Of a stretch of 64,000 bases of DNA, positions 35,832-47,300 are shown in pieces. Positions within the stretch are counted from its first letter, which is position 1. Each line of letters starts with the position of its first letter. The translations under genes were made by a program, and so were the position numbers. The stretch is from the NCBI RefSeq assembly GCF_003597395.2, contig NC_133770.1:26205829-26269828 (forward strand), read 5' to 3'. The notes under the pieces are model-generated. The model was not told where the DNA came from and made no database searches. It saw nothing but the letters and a program-made list of their open reading frames with translations. The stretch is from Chelonoidis abingdonii. Lineage: Eukaryota > Chordata > Testudines > Testudinidae.

Positions 35832-38013
35832 ACAGAAGTAGAAGAGTTCCAAAGACATCACAGTTACCCAGGTTCCTTCTAAAATCCTTTGTTCAGAGGC
35901 ACCTACCCATTTCTGAACCAGCAGGGCCAGGTTAACAACAATGGGAATTTATTTAATAAACAGCCAGTGCGTTTCTTAATGATTTATTAAACAAACCAAG
36001 AGAGCAGAGTCATTCTTACTGCTTGTGTCCTCATTTGTCTAATAGATATTTTATTTGCAGGTTCATAGTTGCAATATGTTGGCTTTAATTACTTGAATAA
36101 ATTTTAATGTAATTAATAAGCTGAAATTTTACTCTGGCACTCAGGTGATTATGCACCCTGAGTGGTAAGGGTGCAATTTGCATGTTATTACTAAAAGAAC
36201 AAGAAGGTATTCTGCATGCTAAGTAAGGTAACATTTAATTTTAACTTATTTAAATCATTTGTTTGCTTCCAAAAAGTAAAATGAGCATAGACAATAGCCA
36301 TGATTTTCAAAATAATTATCATTTGTATGATTTATGTATGTTTTTTATAGCGCATTCTATGCACTCTGAAGTGCTAAAGGTTCCATTTTATTTTCAGAAT
36401 GGAGCTAGCCTGCTATTAAATCACATTTACTTGTAAGTCAAAGCAAAGGAGGATTCAAGAAATCAAAAGTCTTTTCCTAAGGAAAAATGCTAATACATTG
36501 GTCAAAGTCCATGTATTGGACAAGGAAGAAGTTACGTTAGTGAAGCCTCTGCTTTGAAGTTTCCAATATTACCCTTTTCTCTTCATATCATTGCAAAAAG
36601 TGCTATATTTGATGTGTCTAGAGCAAGTTGAAATTTTACAAATAAAAAATCACATTGTTAAAGAACGGCTTTTTTTTTTTCCTTCAAAATTTTACTAACA
36701 CTTTTGATAAAAAAAAATCATGAAATTTCACAATCCTTGCTTTTAAAAAACTTTGAAATGAAAATGTGTTTGAATTTTTTGGAAAAGTTCACCATTTTTT
36801 AAATAATTTGTTGACTAGCTCTACAGGTAGTAGATGTGTTTCTCATACAAGCACACATGAGACATTCTCAGAGGGCAAACTCTCTATGTTGCAATTGCAC
36901 AGTAATGACATTTGAGCTCACCCATAATATTTGTGCTAAACAAACACATATTTTCACTCCCTCCTCACTCAACAAATAAATTGTCATACCAGTCCAGATT
37001 ACTACAGCACCTTCATCTCATAGGAACAGGAACATAAGCTTTTCCAGCTGATCAGGCCATTGGTAATTCAAGTCAGTCTCTTGCTTCCAGCGGGCTATAA
37101 CCTGGTGTTTCAGAAAAAGGTGAAAACAAAAACAAAAAATATGGCTGCAATAAATTCTCAGATGACTTCAGATGGGGCCACAGACTGGGAGTGCAAGTTG
37201 GGAGGAGTCTTTCTCATCCCTGGTAGCAAGTGAGTGCTGTAAGGTATTCTCCTGCCCTAGTCACCATTGTGTTGAGAATTCCTGCCTGTTTTCTTTCTGG
37301 CAGTGTGTAAAGACAGAGTAGGTCTTCAGCGAAATGGGCCATTTTCCTCCACTCTTTCTGGCTGTTCTCTGGAGCATTCTCTGTTTACAAAGCAGAACTA
37401 ATGCAAAAGACTTATATATGTGAGTGAATGATATTGCCCTCTAGTGGTTAGTCTACAGAAAAGGTAAGATCTCTACTGTTATCCCTACTATCCCTTCTTT
37501 TTTTTTCCATTTGGCTCAGGTATTCAAGAACTAGTTTTGAAGCAGAAAGCCAAGGGTTTTCCCCAAAATGTGTCCTAGTGACTTTTCTAGTAATTGAGTC
37601 TGTTGTTGACAACACATGTTTTTTGTTATGCCTAGTCACTTGGGGTGAAACCTCTTTTTAATCTGTACAAGAATTTGTGTTAGGACTTCAGAGGAGTTAA
37701 TAAATATGCATATTGACTCACCAATGTCACTTCAAACTGCTCATTTACCAGGCCTTGTAGTTACAGACTGTGTCTCTGGTAGGCAAGATCTTACAGTATT
37801 TCAAGTAATGTTAAATCAACAGTGACAGGCAGCTCTGAAAATGGTATTTAAAATTCAAATGTTTTTTAATCTATAAATATATCTCAACATTTATATGAGT
37901 ATCTGGGGCCAATCTGGCTAATCACTGCTAACTACCAAATTGCTGCATTTCTCTTTCAATTTTGCTCATGTTTCTCCAGATAACATTAGCTCCCTTTCCT
38001 TCTAGGGTTAATC
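35832..38013. other. Mostly unassigned, with one hAT-like MITE relic
   Basis: 36619-36823 begins tagagcaagttgaaatttt and ends ttgactagctcta, matching the ends of the MITE at 62897-63166, but the target duplication is not clear. Poly-T and poly-A runs occur at 36670-36681 and 36711-36719. No gene is recognised. Confidence 0.4.
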
Positions 38014-38294
38014 AGGCTATCTCTACATCAGCACTTTTGTTGGTCAAACTTTTGTTGGTCAGGGATGTGAAAATAACACCCCCTTGACTGACATAAGTTT
38101 CACCGACAGAAGCACTCATGTGGACAGCACTCTCTCGACAGGAGACAGTACCGCCACTTGTTGGGGGTGGCTTAATTATGTTGATGGGAGAGCTTTCTGC
38201 CGTCAACATAGAGCAGCTACACAGGAGACCTTACAGCAGTGGAGTTGCAACAGTACAGCTCTGCCACTGTAAAGTCTCCAATGTAGACACAGCC
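38014..38294. mobile_element. MITE of the 'gtgtagac' turtle group
   Basis: It opens with ggctatctctacatcagc and closes with atgtagacacagcc. Internal text (ttgttggtcagggatgtgaa, cttgactgacataagtttca then ccgacagaag, cttgttgggggtggcttaat) is a known turtle MITE. Sub-palindromes such as ctctcgacaggaga and gatgggagagc also occur. The reading frames here are shadows. Confidence 0.75.
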
Positions 38295-39059
38295 TCAGAA
38301 GCAGGCAACTCTCACCTGTTGCTGGGTCACCTAACATCATTAAGAATAAAGGAGATCTTGGAGGTCCAAGCTGAGATGGGGCATTAGGTGGGAATCCTCT
38401 AGTCACCCTGCTGCAGTAGTCGCCATACTTATTCATATGAATATCTATACTTGGCAGTGCCTCCACACCTGGACAGGCACTGTATACCCTTGTGAGTGCA
38501 CCTCAGTTTCCTTCAGGAAAATATAAATAATGTATCTTATAAAGACTGTGGTTGAGAACCACTGCTCTATTGACTTTGGGATGTTAATGTCTTTTCCATA
38601 TGCCGACAGAGTAGTATCAGAAGTAAAGAACTATCTTAGTTTCAATCTCCAGAAATATCTACTAGTTTATTAAGTTCCCTTGGTACTTAGTATAGACATG
38701 ATTGTTGTAATACTACTCTCAAACTTAGGTCTAGTAGCTTTTGGTTTACCCATAGCACATTCAAGAAAGATTACTTGTTTTTCTGAAAGGGCTTTGATCT
38801 GATAGAACTTGAAGGGAGATCAAATAGCCTTCACTAACCCATAGATCATATAATTACACTGGTGACTCTTTTCCCAAACTGAAAAGTAATTGTTGACAGA
38901 TGAAACCAATGCCAACGTGCATAATGCTGAAGAATTAGCACCTCAATTCGTACCACTTCCTTCAGTGATTTCAGCTGTCAAATTTTGTTGAATGATTCTA
39001 ACAGAAATTGGGGATAATAATGAACTCTGGTTGACTTTTCTCTTCAGATAATTGCACTG
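38295..39059. other. No gene recognised
   Basis: Short frames only, with no repeat I can support. Confidence 0.4.
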
Positions 39060-39111
39060 CCATTTTTACATTATTTTGAGATTATTATTTTTTTTACATT
39101 TTTTTGCTCAT

Positions 39112-39682
39112 AACAATCCTTCGCGTTTTTATAGCATCTTCAGTGAAAATATCTTAAGTCCTTTACATTAATAAACTGAGCCTCATGTTCATTATACATG
39201 TTCATGTGTGTTCTATGGCTCAAAACACTATATTTTTAGATTACCTTTGAGGTTATTTTATTTTACTGCTCATAAATGTTTCAATATTTGTGAAAGGGAG
39301 GAGTAACTAGCACAAACTGATCGGCTACAGACAGGTATAATGCATAAATACAAAGATCTATATTTCACATTAATAATGCTTTGCACTTCTGTAGCAGCTT
39401 CAATGAAAATATCTCAGCTCATTTACATTAATAAACTGAGCTTCATGCATTTACCATAAATACACGTGTTCTATATCTCAAAAAAAATTGTAAATTATAT
39501 TTGAAGTTATTTTAGTATTATTCTTTTTTTCTCTTAAATGTTTCAATATTTGTGAAAGAGGGGTGTGCATAAAAATAAATATGTCTATTTTACATAATAA
39601 TGCTTTGTACTTTTGTAGCAGCTTCAGTAAAATATCTCAAGCCCATTGCATTAATTCACTGAGCCTCAAGTGTTTACTATAT
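39112..39682. repeat. Tandem array of about 220-260-bp units, interrupted by the composite element
   Basis: Three consecutive units each carry a 'ctttgcacttctgtagcagc'-type start, 'tgaaaatatctca', 'tacattaataaactgagcct' and, in the first two, 'aaatgtttcaatatttgtga'. They start near 39112, 39372 and 39598. The third stops at 39682 where an 8.6-kb element begins. The missing tail of the unit (tgttttgtgtctcaaaagc) reappears at 48287. Confidence 0.75.
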
Positions 39683-40195
39683 TGTGACAAAGTTCCTCCT
39701 CTACCTTGGTGGATCCTGTGCTTATTGGCAGATTTGCTCACCTCAGTGATCTTCCCCACAGTCTGGGTCAACTCCTCCTGTGTCTGATCAGGAGTTGGGA
39801 GGTTTGGGGGGAACCCGGGCCCGCCCTTTACTCCGGGTTCCAGCTAGGTCCTGTGGATGCAGCTGTCTATAGTGCCTCCTGTAACAGGTTGCATGACAGC
39901 TACAACTCCCTGGGCTACTTCCCATGGCCACCTCCAAACACTTTCTTTATCCTCACCACAGGATCTTCCTCCTGATGTCTGATAACGCTTGTACTCCTAG
40001 TCCTCCAGCAGCACAGTCTCTCACTCTCAGCTCCTTGTGCCTCTTGCTCCAGCTCCTCACATGCACTTTCCTCTCTTGGGCTCCCCCCTGCCAACTTGGA
40101 AATGAGCTTGTTTTTAAACTCAGTGTGCCTTGATTAGCCTGCCTTGATGGTGCAGTGTTCTAATTAGCGGGTCTGCCTTAACTGGTTCTAGCAGA

Positions 40196-41651
40196 CAGGG
40201 CCGGCTTTAGGCCTATTGTGGCCGATTCCGGGGAATCGGGCCCCGCGCCTAAGGGCCCGCGCCTTAGGCACCTTTTTAATTTTATTTTTTTTTTTTTTAC
40301 TTACCCCGTCCCTGCTGCGGTCTGCTCCGTGTCCTCCCATGGCCTTCTCCTTTGAGTGAAGCGCCGCAAGAGCCGTGCGGCCGGTCTCCCAGCTAGAGCT
40401 CCAGCCGGGTTGGCGGGGCTTGCTGCACTCCCGGGCCGGGGCTCAGCGAGAGAGTGGGGCAGCAGGGCTTTGCCGCTCTGCGGCTGAGAGGAGCGAGCGC
40501 GGGGCTTGCCGCTCTCCAGCTGGGAAAGCGGAGTCGTGGGGCTTGCCGCGCTCCAGCGGAGTGCGGAAAAGCCCTCGGCGGCTCCGGCTGGAGCGCGGCA
40601 AGCCCCGCGTTCCAGTCTGGAGTTCCAGCCAGAGCGCGGCAAGCCCCGGACACCGGCTGCGAGCTCCTGGCCCTTTAAATAGCCCTCCGAGCCCTGGGGC
40701 AGTGGATGGGCTCGGAGGGCTATTTAAAGGGCCCTGGCTCCAGCTGCCTCTACCACCCTGGTCCTTCAAATAGCCGCTGGAGCCCGCCTTCCTCATGCAT
40801 TCCCCAGTTCTCACGGCAAATTTAAAAGGTCCCCGGGTAGAAGGGGTTTGGGGGCTACTTAAAGGGCTGGGGTTCCAGCTGTCTCTGCTGCACCCCCGAC
40901 CTGCCCACATCAGTCCGGCCCCCCCTGCCGCAGCCAGCTCTGCACCCCGTGCCCACAGCCAGCCCCTGCCAAACCCCCTGTCTGTCTTCCAGCCAACCCC
41001 TGCCACACACCCCTGCAGCCCTGCCCAAAGCCAGCAGCCCCCCACCACTTGCTGCCCGCACCAGCCCTGCACACTCTATCCAACCCGCACCCCTGCCCTG
41101 TCTCCAGTCAACCCTGCTGCACCCACTGCCTGAAGCAGCCAGTCCACACTCCTCTGTCTCCAGCCCTTGCAAACCCCTGCTGCACCCCCCTGCGGCCCTG
41201 CCTGAAGCCAGCCCGCCCCACTCCCTTGTCTCTAACCAGCCACACCCTTTGCCTGCCTGCAGCCAGACCCCTTACTCCAGTCAAGCCCCTGCCCTGCCTC
41301 CAGCCAGCCCATGTCACTGCTGCCCTGCAGTTTCCTGGGCAGTAACTTGCACACCTGCTTCAATGAGGGGGCAGGGAAGCAGCTGGGACCAACACATGGG
41401 CCCACCCCCAGGAGTTGGTGGGGACCCCACACAATGTGAAACGGCGGCATTAATAGCATCAACAGCATACTATGATGTAATGTATATGAATATATAATTT
41501 TATTATTCATATGTTATGGAAAGTAAATAATCACAGGAAAGACAATGAGAGGCTTTTTTTTCCAAACTTTTTTTTTAAGTCAGACTTTGCCAGGGCCCAC
41601 AACCAAATGTTCGAATTGTGGTCTCCCAGCCACTTCCTAAAGCTGGCCCTG
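40196..41651. mobile_element. GC-rich hAT-like non-autonomous element, 1456 bp
   Basis: The ends cagggccggctttagg and cctaaagctggccctg are inverted with one mismatch, the same end type as 6665, 9607 and 60784. Flanks ctagcaga and ctaagcaa(ga) are a diverged duplication. The interior is CpG-rich. It repeats gggcttgccgc(g/t)ctcc both directly and inverted at 40425-40650, has a perfect palindrome at 40669-40733, and a C-rich minisatellite-like tract (cagccagcccctgcc type) at about 40880-41340. No transposase is visible. Long frames on both strands reflect the GC bias. Confidence 0.7.
40669..40733. repeat. Perfect 26-bp palindrome with 13-base loop
   Basis: The arm at 40669-40694 (ggccctttaaatagccctcc then gagccc) is the exact complement of the arm at 40708-40733. 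The core words tttaaatagcc / ggctatttaaa recur imperfectly at about 40766-40775 and 40849-40868. Confidence 0.9.
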
Positions 41652-41957
41652 CTAAGCAAGATCCTGATACCTAGTGTAGCTCCTGCTCTGGTCACTCAGG
41701 GAACAGAATCCGGCTTCTCCTGTGGCCAGTAAGTAGCTCTCCCTTCGACTTCCTCCGCTGCAGAGGAAGAGGGAGAGGGCTGGTGCTCTGCTGCTGCTGT
41801 TCCTGCTGGGCACTGGCGCCCTTGCTGCGCTGTTGCTGGCTGCGTAACTGCTCCTGCTGTTCCTGGCTTCGCCTACTCCCCCGGCTGGGGCTAGACACCA
41901 CACCCACCCCTCTCTCTGCTACTGCTTACTGGCTGGCTAGGTGTCCGTTGCCTCCTG

Positions 41958-43520
41958 GTGCCCGCCTCACCCCACGTGGAGACCTACGTGCGAGCGTTGG
42001 CGAGGGTGGTGGGGCCCACGGTCATCGTGGCGGCCTCCAAAATGTATGGGAAGGTGGTCTTCTTCCTGGCATCGGAGGCTGCCGCACAGGAGGCGGTAGA
42101 GATGGGCCTGGCAGTGGAGGGCGTGTTTGTCCCTCTGGAGCCTCTGGAAGACCTGGGGGTCCACTTGGTCCTGACCTCCGTCCCTCCCTTCCTGCCCAAT
42201 GCCACCCTGTTGCCCGCCCTTTCTGCCCTGGGGCGTCCCATCTCTGTCATCAGCCCTCATCCCTTGGGCTGCAAGGACCCCGCCCTCCATCACGTCCTCT
42301 CATTCCGCCGGCAAGTGCAGCTATAACTGCCGCCAGCGGCGCATGGCGGGGAGGCGCTCGAGGGGTCCTTTCTGGTCCCCTACCAGGGGGCCCACTACCG
42401 GGTGCATTATTCGACGGGGGAGGCCCGGTGCTACCTCTGCTGGGCGATGGGGCACGTTCGGAGGGATTGCCCCTTGGCCCAGCACGGAGGAGCATCCGGG
42501 ACCCCTGAGCCCCAGCATGGCGCCGGCCCTGTCATCGCCCGCACCCCTGGCTGCCCGGCGCCCGAAGCTGCCCCTCCTCCTCCTTCTCGATCCATCACTG
42601 TGGAGGAGGGTGCAGCGGAGATACCACCGGGCGTGGGAGAGGGCTCGTCCCAGGGGGTATCCTCCCTCGCTTCTGCTGTCCCACCACTGCCTCCCAGAGA
42701 CCCTGAGCCATTGCCCCCATTGACGAACATCTATCTCTGGATGCTGAGGCTGCCACACGTGCCACAGTGGCTGAGCCCGGCATCATTAGGGGTCCCCTTC
42801 CCACTTCCCAGATCCCTGACCCTGGCCAGGAGGAGCCACCGTCCAGCGGCTCAACTATAGGGGCTCAGGATCCTGCCTCTACCCCTTTCCCCGATTCTCT
42901 CCCTGATCCTTGTCCTACTCCTGTTAGCCCTGTCCTTGTCCCCCCACCTCCTGTGATGCCAGTGCTGCCCCTGGGAATACTCCCCAGGGAGCAGCTTCAG
43001 TAGCTTTTCCTTGTCCCGACCCACCAGGGGCTGCTGTTCTCCTTCCGCCGCCTCTTGTTGAACCGGGGAACGGGGCGGGTCGCGTGGCATCAGCCCATCG
43101 GACGCCACATCGGGGGTCTGCCCCCTACCTGCCCGCCTCGGTGGACCATGGGGCTGTGACGGGGACCCCACTGGGGGCCGGTATCGATCGGTGACCCCGC
43201 CCCCCCATGCGCTGAGGGAGGAGCTGCGGGAGTTCCTTGAGGATGTCCGTGGCTCCCGTAATAAAGTCCAGCTTGCACTCCGGCGGTGGGGAGATTTCCA
43301 TCAGGTCCTCCAGGCCGCGAGGGCCCTCATGGGAGAGGGTAAGAAGACCGGGAAGCAGGCCGCCGTGGCCTACCGGCGGGCCCACGTCTTCCATGACTCT
43401 TTACGCACCTACGGGGTAGGTCACGGATTGCTGCGCGGCCTGCCGGAGGCCGTGGGTGTGTCTGCCAGCGAGGATCCCCCCCAGCCCTCCTCATGGCGCC
43501 GATCATCTATGCCACTTTAA
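41958..43520 (+). pseudogene. Tx1-like LINE ORF1 (zinc-knuckle RNA-binding protein), broken
   Basis: ORF1 proteins of this group bind the element RNA. The N-terminal part (PHVETYVRALARVVGPTVIV, KMYGKVVFFL) resembles the ZCCHC3/Tx1 ORF1 region. An in-frame TAA at 42324-42326 interrupts it. The same frame continues and encodes CYLCWAMGHVRRDC (42429-42470), a classical C-X2-C-X4-H-X4-C zinc knuckle. A frameshift follows near 42780-42860, then a Pro-rich linker. The C-terminal helical part (LREELREFLEDVRGSRNKVQ, LRTYGVGHGLLRGLPEA) ends at 43520, 28 bases beyond the ORF2 ATG. No convincing ATG opens the frame; 41958 is GTG. Confidence 0.75.
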
Positions 43521-44350
43521 ACACCCGGGGCTGTAGGATGATTCTCCGCAGGAACCAGGTGCTCTCCTACCTTCGGGAGGAGGGGTATTCTGTGATTTTC
43601 CTGCAGGAGACCCATATGGATCCGGCCGCTGAAGCTAGCTGGCGGCTGGAATGGGGGGGTGCCGCCCTGGGAATGCCCCCAGGGTGCGGCTCGCTAGTTT
43701 TTCCTTTCCCGACCCACCAGGGGCTGCTGTTCTCCTTCCGCCACCCCTTGTTGAACCGGGGAGCGGGGCGGGTCGCGTGGCGTCGGCCCATCGGACGCCA
43801 CGTCGGGGGTCTGCTGCCCCCTGCCTGCCGCCTCGGTGGGCACGGGGCTGTGACGGGGGCCCCACTGGGGGACAGTCATCGATCAGTGACCCCGCCCCCC
43901 ATGCGCTGAGGGAGGAGCTGCGGGAGTTCCTCGAGGACGTCCGTGGCTCCCGTAACAAAGTCCATCTTGCGCTCCAGCGCTGGGGGGATTTCCATCAGGT
44001 CCTCCGGGCCGCGAGGGCCCTCATGGGGGAGGGTAAGAGGACCGGGAAGCAGGCCGCCGCGGCCTACCAGCGGGGTCCGCCTCTTCCGTGACTCTTTAGT
44101 CACCTATGGGGTAGGTCACGGATTGCTGCGCGGCCTGCCGGAGGCTGTGGGCGTGTCTGCTGGCGAGGATCCCCCCAGCCCTCCTCATGGCACCGATCAT
44201 TCTTTGCCACGTTAAACACCCGGGGCTGTAGGATGGGTCTCCGCAGGAACCAGGTGCTCTCCTACCTCCGGGAGGGGGGTTACTCTGTGATTTTCCTGCA
44301 GGAGACCCATACGGATCCGGCCGCTGAAGCTAGCTGGCGGCTGGAGTGGG
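42961..44350. repeat. 693-bp tandem duplication across the ORF1/ORF2 junction
   Basis: About 42961-43655 is repeated at about 43656-44350, the second copy following the first directly. Matching points include cccgacccaccaggggctgc at 43015 and 43708, and ctagctggcggctgga at 43634 and 44329. Each unit holds the end of ORF1 and the first codons of ORF2. Divergence is modest, with scattered substitutions and small indels. Confidence 0.85.
43493..43660 (+). pseudogene. Tx1-like ORF2 start, duplicated first copy
   Basis: An ATG at 43493 opens MAPIIYATLNTRGC and continues to YLREEGYSVIFLQETHMDP, the opening of an APE-type endonuclease. NTRG and LQETH (the catalytic Glu) are intact. After GGLEWGG-like codons near 43655 the frame runs into the second copy of the ORF1 tail, so only the first 55 or so residues are ORF2. 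This copy lacks the one-base insertion that breaks the second copy. Confidence 0.8.
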
Positions 44351-47300
44351 GGAACGAGGCCTACTTTAGCCACTTCTCGGTTTGCGCGGCTGGGGTGGCG
44401 ACCCTGTTCTCCCCCGACCTACGGCCCGAGGTGCTGGGGGTCGCTGAGGCTGTGCCGGGCCGCCTGCTGCACCTCCGGGTCCGCATGGAGGGGCTTGTGG
44501 TTAATCTCGTCAATGTTTATGCCCCGACATCGGGCCCGGAGAGGTTGCGTTTTTATCAGCAGGCGTCCGCCTTCCTCGGCTCCTGGATCCTCGTGAGTGC
44601 CTGGTCCTGGGAGGGGACTTTAACACCACCCTCGAGGAACGGGACCGCTCGGGGACCGAGCAGTGCCCGGCGCCGCGGACGTCCTCCGGGAGATTGTCGA
44701 ACGCCACTCCCTGGTGGACGTCTGGCGCGACCACCACCCGGACGACGTCTCGACGTTCACCTTCGTCCGGGTGGAGGCCCATCGGTCGCGCCACTCCCGG
44801 CTGGACCGCATTTATCTGTCACGTTTCCACCTTTTACGGGCCCACTCCTCCGCGCGTCGGCGGCCCCCTTTTCGGATCACCATCTTGCCACCGTGACAGC
44901 CTCTCTCTGCGCGGAGAGGCGGGGCCGGCCTATTGGCACTTTAATAATAGTTTGCTGGAGGATGCGGGCTCGTGGCGTCCTTCCGGGAGTTCTGGCTGGC
45001 CTGGCGAGGGCAGAGGCGCGCCTTTTCCTCGGCGCGGCGGTGGTGGGATCTGGGGAAGGTGCGCGCCCGGCTCTTCTGCCGTGACTACACCCGGGGCGCC
45101 AGCCGGCGGAGGGATGCGGCCATAGAGCAGCTGGAGCGGGAGGTCTTGGAGCTGGAGAGGCGTCTGGCCGCCAGCCCCGAGGATCCATCCCTCTGCGGAG
45201 CGTGCCGGGAGAAGCGGGAGGAGCTCCGAGCCCTCGAGGACCATCGGGCCGGGGTGCTTTTGTTCGATCCCGCATCCACCTCCTTCGGGAGATGGACCGC
45301 GGCTCCCGCTTCTTCTACGCCCTGGAGAAAAGGAGGGGGGCCAAGAAACACGTCACCTGCCTCCTGGCGGAGGACGGCACCCCCTCACGGACCCGGCGGA
45401 GATGTGCGGGAGGGCCAGGGCCTTCTACGCGGCCCTTTTCTCCCCGGATCCGACCGATCCTAACGCTTGCAGAGTACTCTGGGACGGGCTCCCGACGGTC
45501 AGCACGGGCGACCGGGACCGGCTAGAGCTGCCTCTCACTCTGGCCGAGTTCTCGGAAGCCCTCCGTCGCATGCCCACCAATAAATCTCCAGGCATGGACG
45601 GGCTGACCGTGGAGTTCTACCGCGTGTTCTGGGACGTTCTCGGCCCAGACCTGGTCACCGTCTGGGCCGAGTCTTTGCAGAGCGGGGTCTCCCCTCTCTC
45701 GTGCAGGCGAGCCGTGCTCGCCTTATTGCCGAAGAGGGGGACCTCCGCGACTTACGGAATTGGCGTCCCATCTCGCTCCTCAGCACACGGACTACAAAAT
45801 CATTGCAAAGGCCATCTCGCTGCGTCTAGGGTCCGTGCTGGCGGACGTGGTCCATCCAGACCAGACCTACACCGTCCCGGGCCGCACTATCTTTGATAAC
45901 TGTATCTGGTCCGGGACCTTCTGGAATTAGGGTGTAGGGATGGTCTGTCGTCGCCCTCTTGTCCCTGGATCAGGAGAAGGCGTTCGACAGGATGGATCAC
46001 GGGTATCTCCTGGGTACTCTGCGAGCGTTTCGGCTTCGGACCCCGTTTTGTGGGTTTTCTCCAGGTGCTGTACGCTTCTGCGGAGTGTCTGGTCAGGCTC
46101 AACTGGACCCTGACCGAGCCGGTCAGCTTCGGGAGGGAGTGCGGCAGGGGTGCCCCTCTCGGGCCAGCTGTACGCCCTGGCGATCGAGCCCTTCCTCTGT
46201 CTCCTCCGCGAGAGGTTGACGGGGTTGGTGCTTCGGGAGCCGGAGCTGCGGCTGGTCCTGTCGGCGTACGCTGACGATGTGCTCCTCGTGGTCCAGGACC
46301 CGGGCGACTTGGCGCGGGTGGAGGCTTGCCAGGCTGTGTACTCGGCGGCCTCCTCCGCCGGGTTAACTGGGTCAAGAGCTCTGGCCTGGTGGTCGGGGAC
46401 GGGTGGCAGGCGAGCTCCTCCCACCCGCGCTTCAGGCCATCCGGTGGAGCGCGGGTCCGCTGCTCTATCTCGGCGTTTACCTTCTGCCACGCATCCGTCT
46501 CCGCCGGAGAACTGGCACGGTTTGGAGGGCAGGGTGGCGGGAGCGGCTCCGGAAATGGACGGGACTACTCCGGTGCCTCTCCCTTCGGGGGAGGGCACTG
46601 GTGCTTAATCAACTGGTCCTGTCCATGCTCTGGTACCGGCTCAACACCCTGGTCCCGGCCCCGGATTTCCTGGCCCACCTCCGGACGACGATTCTGGAGT
46701 TCTTTTGGCCAGGGACGCACTGGGTCTCTGCAGGGGTCCTCCACCTGCCCCTGGAGGAAGGGGGGCAGGGCCTGAAGTGCCTTCGCACTCAGGTCCGTGT
46801 CTTCCGCCTCCAGGCCCTGCAGAGGCTCCTGTATGGTGCGGGTAGTCCGGCGTGGAGCGTACTGGCGCACGCCTTCCTCCGCCGCTTCCGAGGGCTCCGA
46901 TACGACCGGCAGCTCTTTTACCTCCATCCGAGAGGTCTTCCGCGAGACCTCTCCGGGCTGCCGGTCTTCTACCAAGACCTCCTCCGGACCTGGAAGCTCT
47001 TTTCCGCGACCAGGTCCGTGGCGGCCACCGTGGGGCCGACCTCCTCGCGGAGCCCCTGCTACACAATCCCCAGCTTCGTGTGCAGGTGGCGGAGTCCCCC
47101 CGGTGCGCCGGAGGCTGGTCTTGGCGGGAGTCACCAGGGTCGGAGACCTCCTGGACTACGACCGGGGAGATTGGCTGGATCCCCTGACGCTCGCCCGGCG
47201 CATGGGGCTCTCCAGACCTCATACTCCCAGGCGCGTACTTCAGGAGGTGAGGGCCGCTTTGCTGCCTGCTGCTCGGGCTTACCTCGACCGGGTCCTACGA

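Noticed and set aside
39112..39682. Regularly spaced repeat units as a possible CRISPR-like array
   Set aside because: Units are 220-260 bp and diverged, with no short identical repeats and unique spacers. The genome is clearly vertebrate.
40443..41072. 209-residue minus-strand frame
   Set aside because: It lies in a CpG-rich repeat with low stop-codon density. The translation is Gly/Trp/Ala/Ser-rich and repetitive, with no family motif. Equally long frames occur on the other strand.
41783..42508. 241-residue plus-strand frame
   Set aside because: It overlaps the LINE ORF1 in another frame. The ORF1 frame has the zinc knuckle and family resemblance, and this one is low-complexity.
43191..43520. 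109-residue frame as an independent small gene
   Set aside because: It is the C-terminal part of the LINE ORF1 and is repeated at 43884-44215 by the tandem duplication.
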